Shown: in pieces, positions 54,113 to 63,558 of the stretch
How the letters are laid out: every line of letters starts with the position of its first letter
How positions within the stretch are numbered: the first letter of the stretch is position 1
Source: Amycolatopsis jiangsuensis
GTDB taxonomy: Bacteria; Actinomycetota; Actinomycetes; Mycobacteriales; Pseudonocardiaceae
Direction of reading: 5' to 3'
DNA length: 64,000 nucleotides
Assembly (NCBI RefSeq): GCF_014204865.1
Contig: NZ_JACHMG010000001.1
Coordinates: 5,916,501 to 5,980,500 of the forward strand
The notes under the pieces: model-generated
The model's input: only the letters and a program-made list of their open reading frames with translations
What the model was told of the DNA's origin: nothing
The model's database searches: none
Translations under genes and position numbers: made by a program

Positions 54113-54867
54113 CAGACGTGCAACTCCCCACTCACGACGGTGACCGCCTGTCCGCGCAACCGCACCCGGTCGCCGTCGACGGTGGTCGCGACGACGCCAC
54201 CCCGTGCCGATACCTGCGCGCCGACCAGCGCGGTCCTGCCCAGTTTCCGGCTCCAGTAGGGCGCGAGGCAGCAGTGCGCGGACCCGGTGACCGGGTCCTC
54301 GTCCACGCCGACCCCGGGCCCGAAGAACCGGCTGACGAAATCGGTGCCGGAACCCTTGGCCGTGACGACCAGGCGCCCGGTCCAGGTGTCCCGGAGCGCG
54401 TCGAGGTCCGGCTCGGCCCTGCGGACCTCTTCGGCGGTGCCCAGCTCGACGAACAGGTTCTCCCTGGCGCGCCCCACGTAGCTCGGCGTGTACCCGGGAA
54501 GAATCCGGCTGACGTCGTCCTGGGTCGCGCGCGGTTCGTCGGCGGGGAAGTCGAGCTCGATCCAGCCGTCGGCATGTTTGGTGCAGCGCAGCAGACCGGA
54601 ACGGGTGTCGTAGGTCTGCTCCCCGCCGAGCACCTGCGTGGCGGCCACGGTGGCGTGCCCACAGAGATCGACCTCGGTGGCCGGCGTGAACCAGCGCAGC
54701 CCGGTGGTGTCTCCGGAGGGCAGCACGAACGCGGTCTCCGAATGCTTCATCTCGGCCGCCACCCGCTGCATCCAGCCAGGATCAGCGGGCCCGTCGAGCA
54801 CCACGACCCCAGCCGGATTCCCGGCGAACGCATCACCGGTGAAGGCGTCCACCACGTAGAACCGCAT
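54112..54867 (-). CDS. PhzF family epimerase/isomerase
   Basis: The 251-residue protein has the PhzF fold: MRFYVVDAFTGDAFAGNPAGV, the catalytic Glu E44 in KHSETAFV, DLCGHATVAATQVL and a DEDPVTGSAHC segment. PhzF homologues isomerise small acids; outside phenazine clusters their substrates are mostly unknown, and no phenazine genes are here. The ATG at 54867 begins the conserved fold, while the upstream frame does not match. It is co-translated with yccF. Confidence 0.92.
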   Translation of the reverse strand: MRFYVVDAFTGDAFAGNPAGVVVLDGPADPGWMQRVAAEMKHSETAFVLPSGDTTGLRWFTPATEVDLCGHATVAATQVLGGEQTYDTRSGLLRCTKHADGWIELDFPADEPRATQDDVSRILPGYTPSYVGRARENLFVELGTAEEVRRAEPDLDALRDTWTGRLVVTAKGSGTDFVSRFFGPGVGVDEDPVTGSAHCCLAPYWSRKLGRTALVGAQVSARGGVVATTVDGDRVRLRGQAVTVVSGELHV

Positions 54868-55109
54868 ACCGTGCACGCTACCGGCGAGCAACCGACGAAA
54901 CCTCAGGGGTTTCCCCGGGTTTTGCCGGTCTGTCTTGCGTGCGGGAGGTACTCCATCTACTTCAAATACCGCTCGTCGCGGGGATCGGCTGCATTCACTC
55001 GGCACTGGCGGGGCCTTTGCACCTCGCGGGCGAAAACCGCACGCCGGACCTCACGAGAGCGCTACCGGCGGGTCTTCGCGGTGGACAGGCCGTAGAACCC
55101 GGCTCGGCG

Positions 55110-55140
55110 GCCGGCGGGACGGGCTCGCCATCCCGCCGGC
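55110..55140 (-). terminator. Terminator after the ESX cassette 2 PPE gene
   Basis: GCCGGCGGGA (55110-55119) and TCCCGCCGGC (55131-55140) pair around 11 bases, 11 bases beyond the PPE-like gene stop on the minus strand. Confidence 0.65.
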
Positions 55141-55151
55141 CCGGCTGGGGG

Positions 55152-56618
55152 TCAGCCGCCGATGACCGGCGGGGTGATCTTCTCGCCGTCGGGGCCGCGT
55201 TCCGGGCGGATCTCGAAGACCTCGTCGGGGTCGATCTGGGTGGGGACCTTGTTCTTGTGTTCCTTGTCCTCTTCCTTCTTCTTGCCGTTTCCGGCTGCTC
55301 CGCCGGCGACGCCGTTCTTGCCGGCCTTGGCTGCTTCGGAGGCCGCCGTGGCGCCGCGCTCCAGGCCGGCGGCCTTGCCGCTGCCGCTGCGGTTTCCGCC
55401 GCCTTCTTCCGGGACGCCACCCGGTCCCTTGCTGCCGCCGGCGACGCGGTTGCCGGCGTAGCCGCCGCCCGAGCGTCCGGTGCCGATGCCGGGCCGGCTG
55501 CGTGGGGTGTCCTGCCCCGCGTTGCCCAGGTTCCCGCCGCCGGCTCCGAGGCCGAGGGCTTCGGGGACGAGCCGTCCGCCGATCCCGCCAGGCGCCGTCG
55601 GGCCGCGGAAGCCGCCGGGGCCCGTGCCGGTGGGGTTGAACGCGCCGGAGCCGGTGCTGGCACCGGGGCCCGGGGCGACGCCGTTGCCGCCGCCGACAGT
55701 GCTGCCGGGCGGGGTGAAGCCGCTGCCGCCGGGACCGACCGGCTGGCCCGTGGCCGAGAAGTTCCCGCCGCCGCCGGGGCCGCTGTAGGCGCTTCCGCCG
55801 GTCGCGGTCACCGGTGACGCGCTGCTGATGTGCGTGCTGTTGTCCGTCCCGCCGAGCTGCGGAGGCGGAGTGTAGGCCGGTTGGCTGGTCGACGTCTCGT
55901 GGTACGTGCTGTCGAGTCCGTGCATGACCTGCGTCGCCTGCTGGTGCGCGGCGTCCGCCTGCTGCTGCTTGGCCTGCATCTGGCTGGCCATGGCCGCGCC
56001 TTTGAGCGGGTCGCCGCCGGAGAACGCCTGCATGACGTTCTTCATCTCGGCGTCCTGGTTGAACCCCGTCGGCTCGGGCATGTTCTTCTGCGCGTAGTCG
56101 GCGGCCGCGGACTGCTGTGAATAGCGGTTCGAACTCAACTGCGCGGCATTGGCGGTCTGCGTGGTGTACTTCGCGGTTTGCTGAAAGAACCCGTGAGCCG
56201 CTTCCGCGCCGCTGCCCTGCCATTCGATGCCGGCCGCGCTGGAGGCGTTGCTGAGCGAACTGGAAATGTCGGCGAGCCAGTTGCCGAGCTTGTTGGCGAC
56301 CCGCCCTTTCGCGTCGATATCGCCCGCGTCCATGTCGGTGTGGACCATGTCGTACAGCTCTTGGTGATCGTGCGACGCGTAATTGGCGTCGGGTGCCGGC
56401 CCGTCACCCCGCAGCGTCTGCCCCTCGACGAGATGCTGCCCCTGGGTGACGGAGTAGTTCGCGGCCGCCTGCTGCGTCCGCGCGTCGACCCCGTCCCGGA
56501 CGTTCTGCTGGTCCTCCGCGCCGAAACGGCCGGGAGCCGCCTGCTGCGACAGCTGGGAGTGCGTGTGACTGTAGTAGTCCGCCTCGTATTCGCGGTGCTG
56601 TGCCCGTGGCTCGTTCAT
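55152..56618 (-). CDS. PPE-like ESX substrate with Gly/Pro-rich tail (cassette 2)
   Basis: The 488-residue protein has a helical N-terminal domain (about 1-250). It contains KLGNWLADISSSLSNAS, a GIEWQGSGAEAAHGFF WxG-type turn and repeated Gln-rich helices (QAKQQQADAAHQQATQV), like the PPE/WXG100 hairpin. A Gly/Pro-rich disordered region (about 255-440) and a charged C-terminus (KKKEEDKEHKNK, then EVFEIRPERG) end in TPPVIGG. The end matches the VPPVIGE tail of the cassette 1 protein. It overlaps the upstream gene by ATGA and is probably an exported ESX substrate; no toxin domain is evident. Confidence 0.72.
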   Translation of the reverse strand: MNEPRAQHREYEADYYSHTHSQLSQQAAPGRFGAEDQQNVRDGVDARTQQAAANYSVTQGQHLVEGQTLRGDGPAPDANYASHDHQELYDMVHTDMDAGDIDAKGRVANKLGNWLADISSSLSNASSAAGIEWQGSGAEAAHGFFQQTAKYTTQTANAAQLSSNRYSQQSAAADYAQKNMPEPTGFNQDAEMKNVMQAFSGGDPLKGAAMASQMQAKQQQADAAHQQATQVMHGLDSTYHETSTSQPAYTPPPQLGGTDNSTHISSASPVTATGGSAYSGPGGGGNFSATGQPVGPGGSGFTPPGSTVGGGNGVAPGPGASTGSGAFNPTGTGPGGFRGPTAPGGIGGRLVPEALGLGAGGGNLGNAGQDTPRSRPGIGTGRSGGGYAGNRVAGGSKGPGGVPEEGGGNRSGSGKAAGLERGATAASEAAKAGKNGVAGGAAGNGKKKEEDKEHKNKVPTQIDPDEVFEIRPERGPDGEKITPPVIGG

Positions 56619-57100
56619 GACCCCTCTCCCAAGCCCTTCGCGAAGACCTGCTGATGCGCGTCCTCGGTTTCCCTGTAGTTCTTGCGGGCGATCTTCAGGG
56701 CTTCCAGGATTTTCTCGAAACCCTCTTTGAGAAGGTTCATATTCGGAATGAGCGCTTGGTCTACGGGTTCCCCATCGGCGATCTGTGTGTTGAAGTTCGC
56801 AACCTGGACCGAGTAGTCGCTGCTTCCCATTTTTGCCGGCTTCCTGAGGAAGGCAAGCTCCAAGTTCATTCCGCTGTACCCATCAAGGAACTCGTGACAG
56901 ATCTTCTCGTAGGCGCGAAAACCCGCTTCGTTGATCGAGAACCCGCCGCTTTGCGCCAGCGCCTTGAATTGCTTGGCCCCCTCGTTGAGTCGCTGTGCTC
57001 CTGCCGCGTCAGTCGGAATGGCCAGCAGACTGCCCGGGTCGGCCGGATTGACCGCACCGGTGTCGACGGGCGGACCGTCGAAGTTCGATTCGCTTGCCAT
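56615..57100 (-). CDS. Small helical ESX-associated protein (cassette 2)
   Basis: The 161-residue helical protein has an acidic start (SNFDGPPVDTGAVNPADP) and then helices including AQRLNEGAKQFKALAQ, FRAYEKICHEFLDGYSGM and FEKILEALKIARKNYRETE. It resembles the small first protein of cassette 1 in size, helicity and position before a PPE-like gene, though sequence similarity is low. A perfect AGGAGG ribosome site lies before the ATG. The IS701 element inserted 48 bp upstream and may have cut it off from its promoter. Confidence 0.65.
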   Translation of the reverse strand: MASESNFDGPPVDTGAVNPADPGSLLAIPTDAAGAQRLNEGAKQFKALAQSGGFSINEAGFRAYEKICHEFLDGYSGMNLELAFLRKPAKMGSSDYSVQVANFNTQIADGEPVDQALIPNMNLLKEGFEKILEALKIARKNYRETEDAHQQVFAKGLGEGS

Positions 57101-57148
57101 GTTCCCACCCTCCTGAGTGCGTGCGCCACGGACTTGTTTTCATTCTAG

Positions 57149-58584
57149 TACTCCAGCCGTAGATCGTGATGTTCATGGTTCTCGGGTGGCTTGTCGCTGG
57201 TAGTGGGCCTGCCGTGCTCGGTATTGGTGTTGTCTGCGCCAGATCGAGCAGCGTAGTCGGTGCGCGATGTCGGTGATCGGTGTGATGGCGAGTGTGGCGA
57301 ATAGGTGCTGGACTTCGTTGCAGGTCAAGGAAATCCAGTCGGTCGAGGTCGCTTGCCGGGTGCGCTCGGTGGCGGCAACGATGGTGAGGAAGGCGTGGGC
57401 GAGCATCGCCAGGATGGTCCAGCGGTGCCAGGAGGTCCAGCGGCGGACTTGGTGCTGGTCAAGTCCGGTGAGTCCTTTGCTGGTTTGGAAGGATTCCTCG
57501 ACGCGCCATCGGGTTCCGGCCACCCGCACCAGAACGGGCAGCGCGGTGGCAGTGGCTGCGAAGCAGCGGTAGAACGCGAGTTCTTTCGTGCGGCGGTTGC
57601 GCCGGATCAGCAGCCACCGGTGTCCCGCCGGTGTGGTGTCAGGGTCGATGTCGATCAGGGCCCAGTCGTAGTAGCGGTGTCCTTTCGCGCCCGCACCGGC
57701 GGAGAAGCGTTGCCACACGTGTTTCGGCAGCCGTCCCGCGAGGTCGTCGGGGCGGAAGGTGCCGACTCCGGTCGCGACGCGGCGGTCGCGTCCGATGGCC
57801 AGCACGTAGCCGGCACCACGGTGTTCCAGTTCCGTGCGCAGGTGCGGGTCGGCGCCATACACTTCGTCGCCGGTCACCCAGGACGCCGTGATTCCGGCGT
57901 CGAGGGTGCGGGCGATCATCTCGGTGGCCAGCGCCGGTTTGGTCGCGAACGCGATGTTCTCGTCGATTCCGGCCGCGTGGCAGCGTTCGGGGTCGCTGGT
58001 CCAGGACTTCGGCAGATACAGGGCCCGGTCCACGAAGGCGTGTCCCGCGGTGGTGGCGTAGGTCAGATAGACCGCGACCTGGGAGTTCTCGATCCGCCCA
58101 GCAGTGCCCGTGTACTGGCGCTGCGTCCCGACCGTGTGGCTGCCTTTCTTCACATCCCCGGTCTCGTCCACGATCAGGACCGCGTCAGTCTCACCGAGGT
58201 GCTCGACCACGTAGTCACGCAGGTCGTCGCGTACCGCGTCGGCGTCCCACACCGCCCGCGCCAGCACATGCTGCAACCTGTCCGGGCTCGGGTCCCCGAC
58301 ATACTCGGCGATGGTCCAGCAATTCTTCCGCGGCAACTCAGACATCAACCCCAGCAACAACTTCTCCGCCCCACGACGCGGTTCGACCCGCCCGAACCGG
58401 CCCGCGATCCGCCCCATGAGCTCATCGAACATCGCCCGCCACCGGACAGGGTCTATGCTCACACCTGCGGCCGTCAGGCGATCTTGGGAAGTCCACACAA
58501 CCAACCATGATCAACTGTCGGCCGCACCCATCTCCAGGCACCCCCCCCCCCCACCAGCCCCGATCACGAAGTCCGGCTGGAGTA
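57149..58584 (-). mobile_element. Complete IS701-family insertion sequence
   Basis: The 1436-bp element is bounded by CTAG direct repeats (57145-57148 and 58585-58588), the target duplication typical of IS701. Terminal inverted repeats begin TACTCCAGCCG at the left (57149-57159), with the exact complement at 58574-58584. One intact transposase gene fills it. A run of 12 C (58541-58552) lies near the right end. It is inserted inside ESX cassette 2. Confidence 0.92.
57173..58504 (-). CDS. IS701-family transposase
   Basis: The 443-residue DDE transposase is intact. Typical segments are RRGAEKLLLGLMSELPRKN, WTIAEYVGDPSPDRLQHVL, the first Asp in VLIVDETGDVKKGSHTVG, the second in WVTGDEVYGADPHLR and the Glu in WRVEESFQTSKGLTGLDQ. 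No frameshift or stop interrupts it, so the element may be mobile. It reads on the same strand as the ESX genes, and outward transcription could reach the small helical gene downstream. Confidence 0.95.
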   Translation of the reverse strand: MVVWTSQDRLTAAGVSIDPVRWRAMFDELMGRIAGRFGRVEPRRGAEKLLLGLMSELPRKNCWTIAEYVGDPSPDRLQHVLARAVWDADAVRDDLRDYVVEHLGETDAVLIVDETGDVKKGSHTVGTQRQYTGTAGRIENSQVAVYLTYATTAGHAFVDRALYLPKSWTSDPERCHAAGIDENIAFATKPALATEMIARTLDAGITASWVTGDEVYGADPHLRTELEHRGAGYVLAIGRDRRVATGVGTFRPDDLAGRLPKHVWQRFSAGAGAKGHRYYDWALIDIDPDTTPAGHRWLLIRRNRRTKELAFYRCFAATATALPVLVRVAGTRWRVEESFQTSKGLTGLDQHQVRRWTSWHRWTILAMLAHAFLTIVAATERTRQATSTDWISLTCNEVQHLFATLAITPITDIAHRLRCSIWRRQHQYRARQAHYQRQATREP

Positions 58585-58627
58585 CTAGGGCTTCGTTCCG
58601 CGGCATCGGATCCTGTTCCGAGTGGTT

Positions 58628-59155
58628 CTACTTGGGCAACAAGGGTTCTGCTGCTTCGGCGAGCTGACGGACTGATGTGCAGGACTGGTCGGTCGAGCCG
58701 CTGGAGAGAGACATTCCGACTACTGCACGTGATTTCGGCTTGACTTCCAGATCGACCACGCAGTCACCAACGGAGTCCACGGGCTTACGTTCGAGGATCG
58801 CAGCCCGATGATTGACGTCGCCGGTGCTTGTCGTGCTCGGATCGGAGATGTTGTCTTTGTAGCTGCGGCCGTCCTGGAGCAGCAAGCCGGCGCTACCGAA
58901 AGTCGGTTTGGTCGCGATACAGCCTTGCTTCGGGTAGGCCGCCGACGGCTCCGAGGGCGGGAAGCCTTGCCCCGCCAGCGCCTTGTCCAGGGTCTGGCAA
59001 GGGTCCAAGCCGGCCAGAGGCGTGCTCGACCGGGCGGGCGAGCTCGACGGTGCCGGCTTGGCGCTGCCGTCGGTGGAGCTGTCGCAGGCGGCCAGCGTGC
59101 AGCCGAGTGCGGCGAGGCAGGCGAGGATCACGAAGCGGCGAGTCACACAGTGCAC
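58628..59155 (-). CDS. DUF3558-type lipoprotein (cassette 2)
   Basis: The 175-residue product has a lipoprotein signal (LGCTLAACDSS), a Ser/Pro/Thr linker and a small Cys-containing domain: GLDPCQTLDKALAGQGF, KQGCIATKP, DCVVDLEVKP and a C-terminal SCTSVRQLAEAAEPLL. This is the DUF3558-like arrangement seen in cassette 1. The start is a GTG at 59155 or 59146, neither with a clear ribosome site. It lies between espG and the IS701 element and was probably linked to the two genes now on the other side of the IS. Confidence 0.72.
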   Translation of the reverse strand: MHCVTRRFVILACLAALGCTLAACDSSTDGSAKPAPSSSPARSSTPLAGLDPCQTLDKALAGQGFPPSEPSAAYPKQGCIATKPTFGSAGLLLQDGRSYKDNISDPSTTSTGDVNHRAAILERKPVDSVGDCVVDLEVKPKSRAVVGMSLSSGSTDQSCTSVRQLAEAAEPLLPK

Positions 59156-59240
59156 ACTACGGGTGAAGCGGGCGCGGTGGGGGTGAAACGTGGGGATCGG
59201 CGCAGGCGCCGCCCGAGGTGCCTCGGCGCATGGTCCCGCG

Positions 59241-60011
59241 TTACCGAACCCCGTCGCTGATGGTTTCGAACAGCCACTTCCGCAGGTGGGAGCCGTTGGA
59301 CGGGGTGAACTGGCGGCGGAATCCGCCGTCTCGAAGAGGTTCGGAGAAGATCAGGTACCGGCCGCCGTCGGTGTCCACGACGGTGACGGTCGGGAGCGCG
59401 TTCAGGGTGCTGTTGCGGGGACGCAGCGCGAGGTCGACGGTGCAGAAGCGGTGGAGCGGCCACCGTGAGTACTCGGCGAGCGTGGCCTTGTCACGGCGCG
59501 ACACGGTCGGTGCGTCGGAGGTGAAGTCCAGGTCGGAGTGGTCCGACGCTGTCTGCGCGCGGCTCGGTGCGGCTTGCGCGATCGCGATCGGCGGGACCGG
59601 GAGCGGCAGGTAGTCCGGGAACATGCTCAGCACCGTCTCCACGAGCCGTTCCGGCCGGATCTGCCGGAAATGCACCCCGCCGTCCACTTCTTCCGAGAAG
59701 ACGCCCAGGCCGTCGCCGATACACGCCCGGTAGCGGACCGAGTTCTCCGGTACCTCGAGTGCACGCACCATGATCAGCACCTCGGGACGGGTCCACGCGC
59801 GCAGCGTGTCCGCGACGTCCGGGTCGAGCTTTTCGGCGTCCGCCAGGCCCCGTGAGCGCAGGGACTGCCACGCCTGCTCGGCCAGCCGGCGATGCTCGGT
59901 CATCGTCCGGCCCGCGCTGCGGATCTCGAACGGATGCCAGGCCGCGGGCAGGCCGCTGCGCTGCACCGCCACGTCGATCTCGGTCCAGCCCAGGGAGAAT
60001 TCCTCCGGCAA
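59241..60011 (-). CDS. EspG-family ESX chaperone (cassette 2)
   Basis: The roughly 256-residue protein matches EspG in layout: FSLGWTEIDVAVQRSG at the start, RPEVLIMVRALEVPENSVRYRA and VFSEEVDGGVHFRQIRPERLVET in the centre, and a C-terminal GSHLRKWLFETISDG helix. Such chaperones bind PE/PPE-type proteins. A TTG at 60011 with GGGAGGGG ahead is used; a TTG at 60038 is also in frame. It is the first gene of cassette 2, whereas its counterpart is last in cassette 1, so gene order differs between the two sets. Confidence 0.8.
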   Translation of the reverse strand: MPEEFSLGWTEIDVAVQRSGLPAAWHPFEIRSAGRTMTEHRRLAEQAWQSLRSRGLADAEKLDPDVADTLRAWTRPEVLIMVRALEVPENSVRYRACIGDGLGVFSEEVDGGVHFRQIRPERLVETVLSMFPDYLPLPVPPIAIAQAAPSRAQTASDHSDLDFTSDAPTVSRRDKATLAEYSRWPLHRFCTVDLALRPRNSTLNALPTVTVVDTDGGRYLIFSEPLRDGGFRRQFTPSNGSHLRKWLFETISDGVR

Positions 60012-60157
60012 CGTCCCCGTCCCCTCCCGCGCGAACAATGCGAAACAACCCGCACCGAGCGTAGCGGAACCGGCACCGGACCCCGCCGGTCGTCGGCCGG
60101 GCCGGTGGTGCGGAGCTAGACTCGGCCGCGTCGACGACGACCGTCCGGGAGGACTTC

Positions 60158-61816
60158 ATGCCCGCCACCCCCGCCCTGCCGAGCTACGCCTCCGGAACCT
60201 CCGACGTCCCCCTGCTCGGGGACACGATCGGCGACAACTTCGACCGCACGGTGGCCGCGTTCGGCGACCGGGACGCGCTGGTCGACCGGGATCCGGGGAA
60301 ACGCTGGACCTACCGCGAGCTGGCCGCCGACGTCGACACCCTGGCCCACGGGCTGGTTTCGACCGGCATCGGCAAGGGCGACCGGGTGGGCATCTGGTCG
60401 CCGAACCGGGCGGAGTGGACCATCCTGCAGTACGCCACGGCCAAGATCGGCGCCATCCTGGTCAACATCAACCCCTCCTACCGGTCGCACGAACTCGAGT
60501 ACGTGCTGAACCAGGCGGGCGTGCGGATGCTGGTGGCCGCGGAGAGCTTCAAGACCTCCGACTACGCGGGCATGATCGAGCAGGTCCGCCCGAAGTGTCC
60601 TGGCCTGGAGTACGTCGTCCTGCTGGGCACGCACTCGTGGGCGGAGCTGATGGACGCCGGCCGCGGCGGTGATCCGGCGCTGCTGGCGAAGCTGCAGGCG
60701 GGCCTGTCCGCGGACGATCCGATCAACATCCAGTACACCTCCGGCACCACGGGTTTTCCCAAGGGCGCCACGCTCAGCCACCACAACATCCTGAACAACG
60801 GCTACTTCGTCGGCGAGCTGTGCAACTACACCGAAGCGGACCGGGTGTGCATCCCGGTGCCCTTCTACCACTGTTTCGGCATGGTGATGGGCAACCTCGC
60901 GTGCACGAGCCACGGTTGCTGCATGGTGATCCCGGCCCCCGGGTTCGACCCGAAGGCGACGCTCGCCGCGGTCGCGGCCGAACGGTGCACCTCGCTCTAC
61001 GGCGTGCCGACCATGTTCATCGCCGAACTCAACGATCCGGACTTCGCCACGCACGACCTGTCGTCGCTGCGAACCGGGATCATGGCAGGCTCGCCGTGCC
61101 CGGTCGAGGTGATGAAGCAGGTGATCGACCGGATGGGCATGGCGGAAGTGTCCATTTGCTACGGCATGACCGAGACCTCCCCGGTGTCCACCCAGACCCG
61201 CGCGGACGATTCGGTGGAGCGCCGGGTGTCCACGGTGGGCCGGGTCGGTCCGCATCTGGAGTCCAAAGTGGTCGACCCGGAGAGCGGGCTCACCGTGCCG
61301 CGCGGAACGCCGGGCGAGCTGTGCACCCGCGGCTATTCGGTGATGCTCGGCTACTGGGAGGAGCCGGACAAGACCGCGGAGGCGATCGACGCCGCGCGCT
61401 GGATGCACACCGGTGACCTCGCGGTGATGGACGACGACGGTTACGTCAACATCACCGGCCGGATCAAGGACATGGTCATCCGCGGCGGCGAGAACGTCTA
61501 CCCCCGCGAGATCGAGGAATTCCTCTACACTCACCCGGATGTGCTGGACGCACAGGTGATCGGCGTACCGGACGCGAAGTACGGCGAGGAGCTGATGGCC
61601 TGGGTCCGGCTGCGCGAAGGCGCCGAGCCGCTGACCACCGAAGCGGTGCGCGAGTTCTGCCAGGGCAAGCTGGCGCACTACAAGATCCCGCGTTACGTGC
61701 ACGTGGTCGAGGAGTTCCCGATGACCGTCACCGGGAAGGTGCGCAAGGTCGAGATGCGCCAGCAGTCCGTGACCCTGCTCGGGCTGGAGCAGGTCGCGGC
61801 GCAGCGACACGCCTGA
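60158..61816 (+). CDS. AMP-binding acyl-CoA synthetase (FadD-type)
   Basis: The 552-residue enzyme has the ANL-superfamily motifs: AMP-binding [16 protein letters not shown], core [18 protein letters not shown], the hinge [16 protein letters not shown] and the catalytic Lys near [10 protein letters not shown]. It would activate a medium- or long-chain fatty acid to its CoA ester through an adenylate. The N-terminal [19 protein letters not shown] is typical of the FadD35-like group. The ATG at 60158 has GGGAGGA upstream. It is monocistronic and ends at a hairpin. Confidence 0.93.
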   Translation: MPATPALPSYASGTSDVPLLGDTIGDNFDRTVAAFGDRDALVDRDPGKRWTYRELAADVDTLAHGLVSTGIGKGDRVGIWSPNRAEWTILQYATAKIGAILVNINPSYRSHELEYVLNQAGVRMLVAAESFKTSDYAGMIEQVRPKCPGLEYVVLLGTHSWAELMDAGRGGDPALLAKLQAGLSADDPINIQYTSGTTGFPKGATLSHHNILNNGYFVGELCNYTEADRVCIPVPFYHCFGMVMGNLACTSHGCCMVIPAPGFDPKATLAAVAAERCTSLYGVPTMFIAELNDPDFATHDLSSLRTGIMAGSPCPVEVMKQVIDRMGMAEVSICYGMTETSPVSTQTRADDSVERRVSTVGRVGPHLESKVVDPESGLTVPRGTPGELCTRGYSVMLGYWEEPDKTAEAIDAARWMHTGDLAVMDDDGYVNITGRIKDMVIRGGENVYPREIEEFLYTHPDVLDAQVIGVPDAKYGEELMAWVRLREGAEPLTTEAVREFCQGKLAHYKIPRYVHVVEEFPMTVTGKVRKVEMRQQSVTLLGLEQVAAQRHA

Positions 61817-61821
61817 CCGGA

Positions 61822-61876
61822 CGGCGGCCGTCCGAAGTGGACGTCCGGAGTGGACGTACCGAGTGGACGGCCGCCG
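61822..61876. terminator. Convergent terminator containing 13-bp repeats
   Basis: CGGCGGCCGTCC (61822-61833) pairs with GGACGGCCGCCG (61865-61876). The 31-base loop consists largely of repeated AGTGGACG units. It lies between the acyl-CoA synthetase and R2lox stops. Confidence 0.65.
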
Positions 61877-61881
61877 CGTGG

Positions 61882-62853
61882 TCAGGCTTTCGCGGCGGCG
61901 GCCGCCTCGGCCAGCGCCTTCTCGTCCTCCTCGCCGAAGGTGTCCTCCAGCTGTTCGGGCGAGTAGTCCAGATCGATCTGCTCGACCGGTGTTCCGCGCG
62001 CCGATTCGATGGCGCCGAGCCGGCGCTGGGCGCGATCGGCGGCGTACCGGACGAGCTCCTCCGGATCGTTGTCGAACGGGACTTCCTCGAACTGGTCCTG
62101 CACCCACTGGATCATGTTCAACGCGTGCGGCAGCAGCTCACCCATCCGCTCCTGCACCGCGTCCCACAGCGCGTCGTCCGCGGCGACGTGCCGGCGGCAG
62201 GTGAAGGTGCCCCAGGCCATGTGCCGCCGTTCGTCGTCGCCGATGCGCCGCACGAGTTCCTGCATCCCGGGCAGGATCTGGTTCTGCGTGCAGATCAGCT
62301 GCCACGAGTAGTAACCGGTGAGCGCGAGACTGCCCTCGATCACGTGGTTGTAGGTGACGCTCGCGCGGATCTGGTTGAGCGGGCTGGGATCGTCTTCCAG
62401 CGCACGGAGCGACCGCGGCAGCTCCTCGTAGAAGAGCTTGCGGTAGTGCGGGTTCTCCGCGACGTAGGGGTGCAGGTCGTCGGTCAGCCCGACCGCGTCC
62501 ATCCAGCGCCGGAACACCTCGACGTGTTTGGCCTCCTCGAAGCAGAACTGGGTGAGGTACATCTCGTCGCCGAAGCGCCCGGTGGCCGACATCGCCCGCA
62601 GGAACGGCTGGATGTCCTCGGTGACCGCCTCCTCGCCGGCGATGAACTGCGCGACCAGGTAAATGGTGGAACGCTGTTGTTCCGCGGTGAGCGTTTCCCA
62701 TCCTTCGCGCTCACGGCTGAAGTCGAGGTCCGCCGGGTTCCAGAACTTCTTGTTGCCCTTGACGAACAGGCGCAACGGGAACGAATCCCAGTTGAGCCCG
62801 CCCCTGCGCAGCGACGAGAACCCGCTGCGCAGTTCGGGAAGCGTCTCGGTCAT
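61882..62853 (-). CDS. R2-like ligand-binding oxidase (R2lox)
   Basis: The 323-residue ferritin-like protein has all residues of the Mn/Fe R2lox group (M. tuberculosis Rv0233 type): ligands E74, E107, H110, E173, E208 and H211, and the pair V77/Y168 that forms the ether crosslink in the known protein. Motifs include [28 protein letters not shown] and [10 protein letters not shown]. It is not a ribonucleotide reductase radical subunit; the physiological substrate is unknown. The ATG has GGAAGG upstream. It overlaps the upstream TetR gene by ATGA, so the two form one operon. Confidence 0.93.
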   Translation of the reverse strand: MTETLPELRSGFSSLRRGGLNWDSFPLRLFVKGNKKFWNPADLDFSREREGWETLTAEQQRSTIYLVAQFIAGEEAVTEDIQPFLRAMSATGRFGDEMYLTQFCFEEAKHVEVFRRWMDAVGLTDDLHPYVAENPHYRKLFYEELPRSLRALEDDPSPLNQIRASVTYNHVIEGSLALTGYYSWQLICTQNQILPGMQELVRRIGDDERRHMAWGTFTCRRHVAADDALWDAVQERMGELLPHALNMIQWVQDQFEEVPFDNDPEELVRYAADRAQRRLGAIESARGTPVEQIDLDYSPEQLEDTFGEEDEKALAEAAAAAKA

Positions 62854-63461
62854 GGCTGGCCCTTCCGTTGCACTCCATTGTGGACGAACTGGTCGATGGC
62901 GGGGGTGAGCACCGCGACCACGGCGTCCGCCGCGTCGGTCGCGGAGTGTGTGGGCAGCACGAGGTGGCTGAGTGACAGCCGCGCCGCGGTTTCCGCGAGC
63001 AGCGCGGCGGCTTCGGCGGACAGCCGCGGTTCGTGTTCGAGGTACTGCCTGGCCGCCAGATCGGCGGCCGCGGCGAGGATCGGCTCGCCCCGCGTGGTGA
63101 GCAGCGGCAGCAGGTCCTCGCCGGCCTCGGTGCCGAGTGCCGCGGCGACGAGACGGTTTTCCCGGGCGTGTTCGATCGTGTAGACGACCGCGCTGTGCAT
63201 CCCCGCGGTGAGGCTTCCGGCGGCCTCGAATCGGCAGCGGATGCCGTCGAGGAACTCTGCCGCGGTGCGCAGCGCGACCGCCTGGGTGAGTGCAGCTTTG
63301 TTGCCGAACTCGTTGTAGACGGTCTGCCTGCTGACACCGGCACGGGCCGCGACGTCGGCCATCCGCAGCGCGCGGTGGCCGTGGTCGGGCAGGAGTTCCG
63401 CGGCCGCGTCGAGGAGGGCTTCGCGCAGCGAAGCCTTGGTGCGCTCGGTGAAGCTCGTCAC
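62850..63461 (-). CDS. TetR-family regulator of the R2lox operon
   Basis: The 203-residue protein has a TetR helix-turn-helix at about residues 15-60 ([27 protein letters not shown]) and a ligand-binding C-terminal domain. It is co-translated with R2lox (ATGA), as Rv0232 is paired with Rv0233 in M. tuberculosis. The GTG at 63461 is 9 bases from a perfect inverted repeat, which is probably its own operator, so autorepression is likely. The ligand is unknown but may be an R2lox substrate. Confidence 0.92.
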   Translation of the reverse strand: MTSFTERTKASLREALLDAAAELLPDHGHRALRMADVAARAGVSRQTVYNEFGNKAALTQAVALRTAAEFLDGIRCRFEAAGSLTAGMHSAVVYTIEHARENRLVAAALGTEAGEDLLPLLTTRGEPILAAAADLAARQYLEHEPRLSAEAAALLAETAARLSLSHLVLPTHSATDAADAVVAVLTPAIDQFVHNGVQRKGQP

Positions 63462-63469
63462 ACGAACAG

Positions 63470-63496
63470 CTTGACACGCTTCAGGACGGTGTCAAG
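63470..63496. promoter_or_regulatory. Candidate TetR operator over the promoter
   Basis: CTTGACAC (63470-63477) and GTGTCAAG (63489-63496) form a perfect 8-bp inverted repeat with an 11-base spacer. On the minus strand the distal half contains TTGACA, a consensus -35, so the repressor would cover its own promoter. Confidence 0.7.
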
Positions 63497-63558
63497 AACC
63501 TTTACCTGTCCGACGGCTGTGTACAGCGGTTCCGGAATTGTCGGTGGGGCCGGTTACC

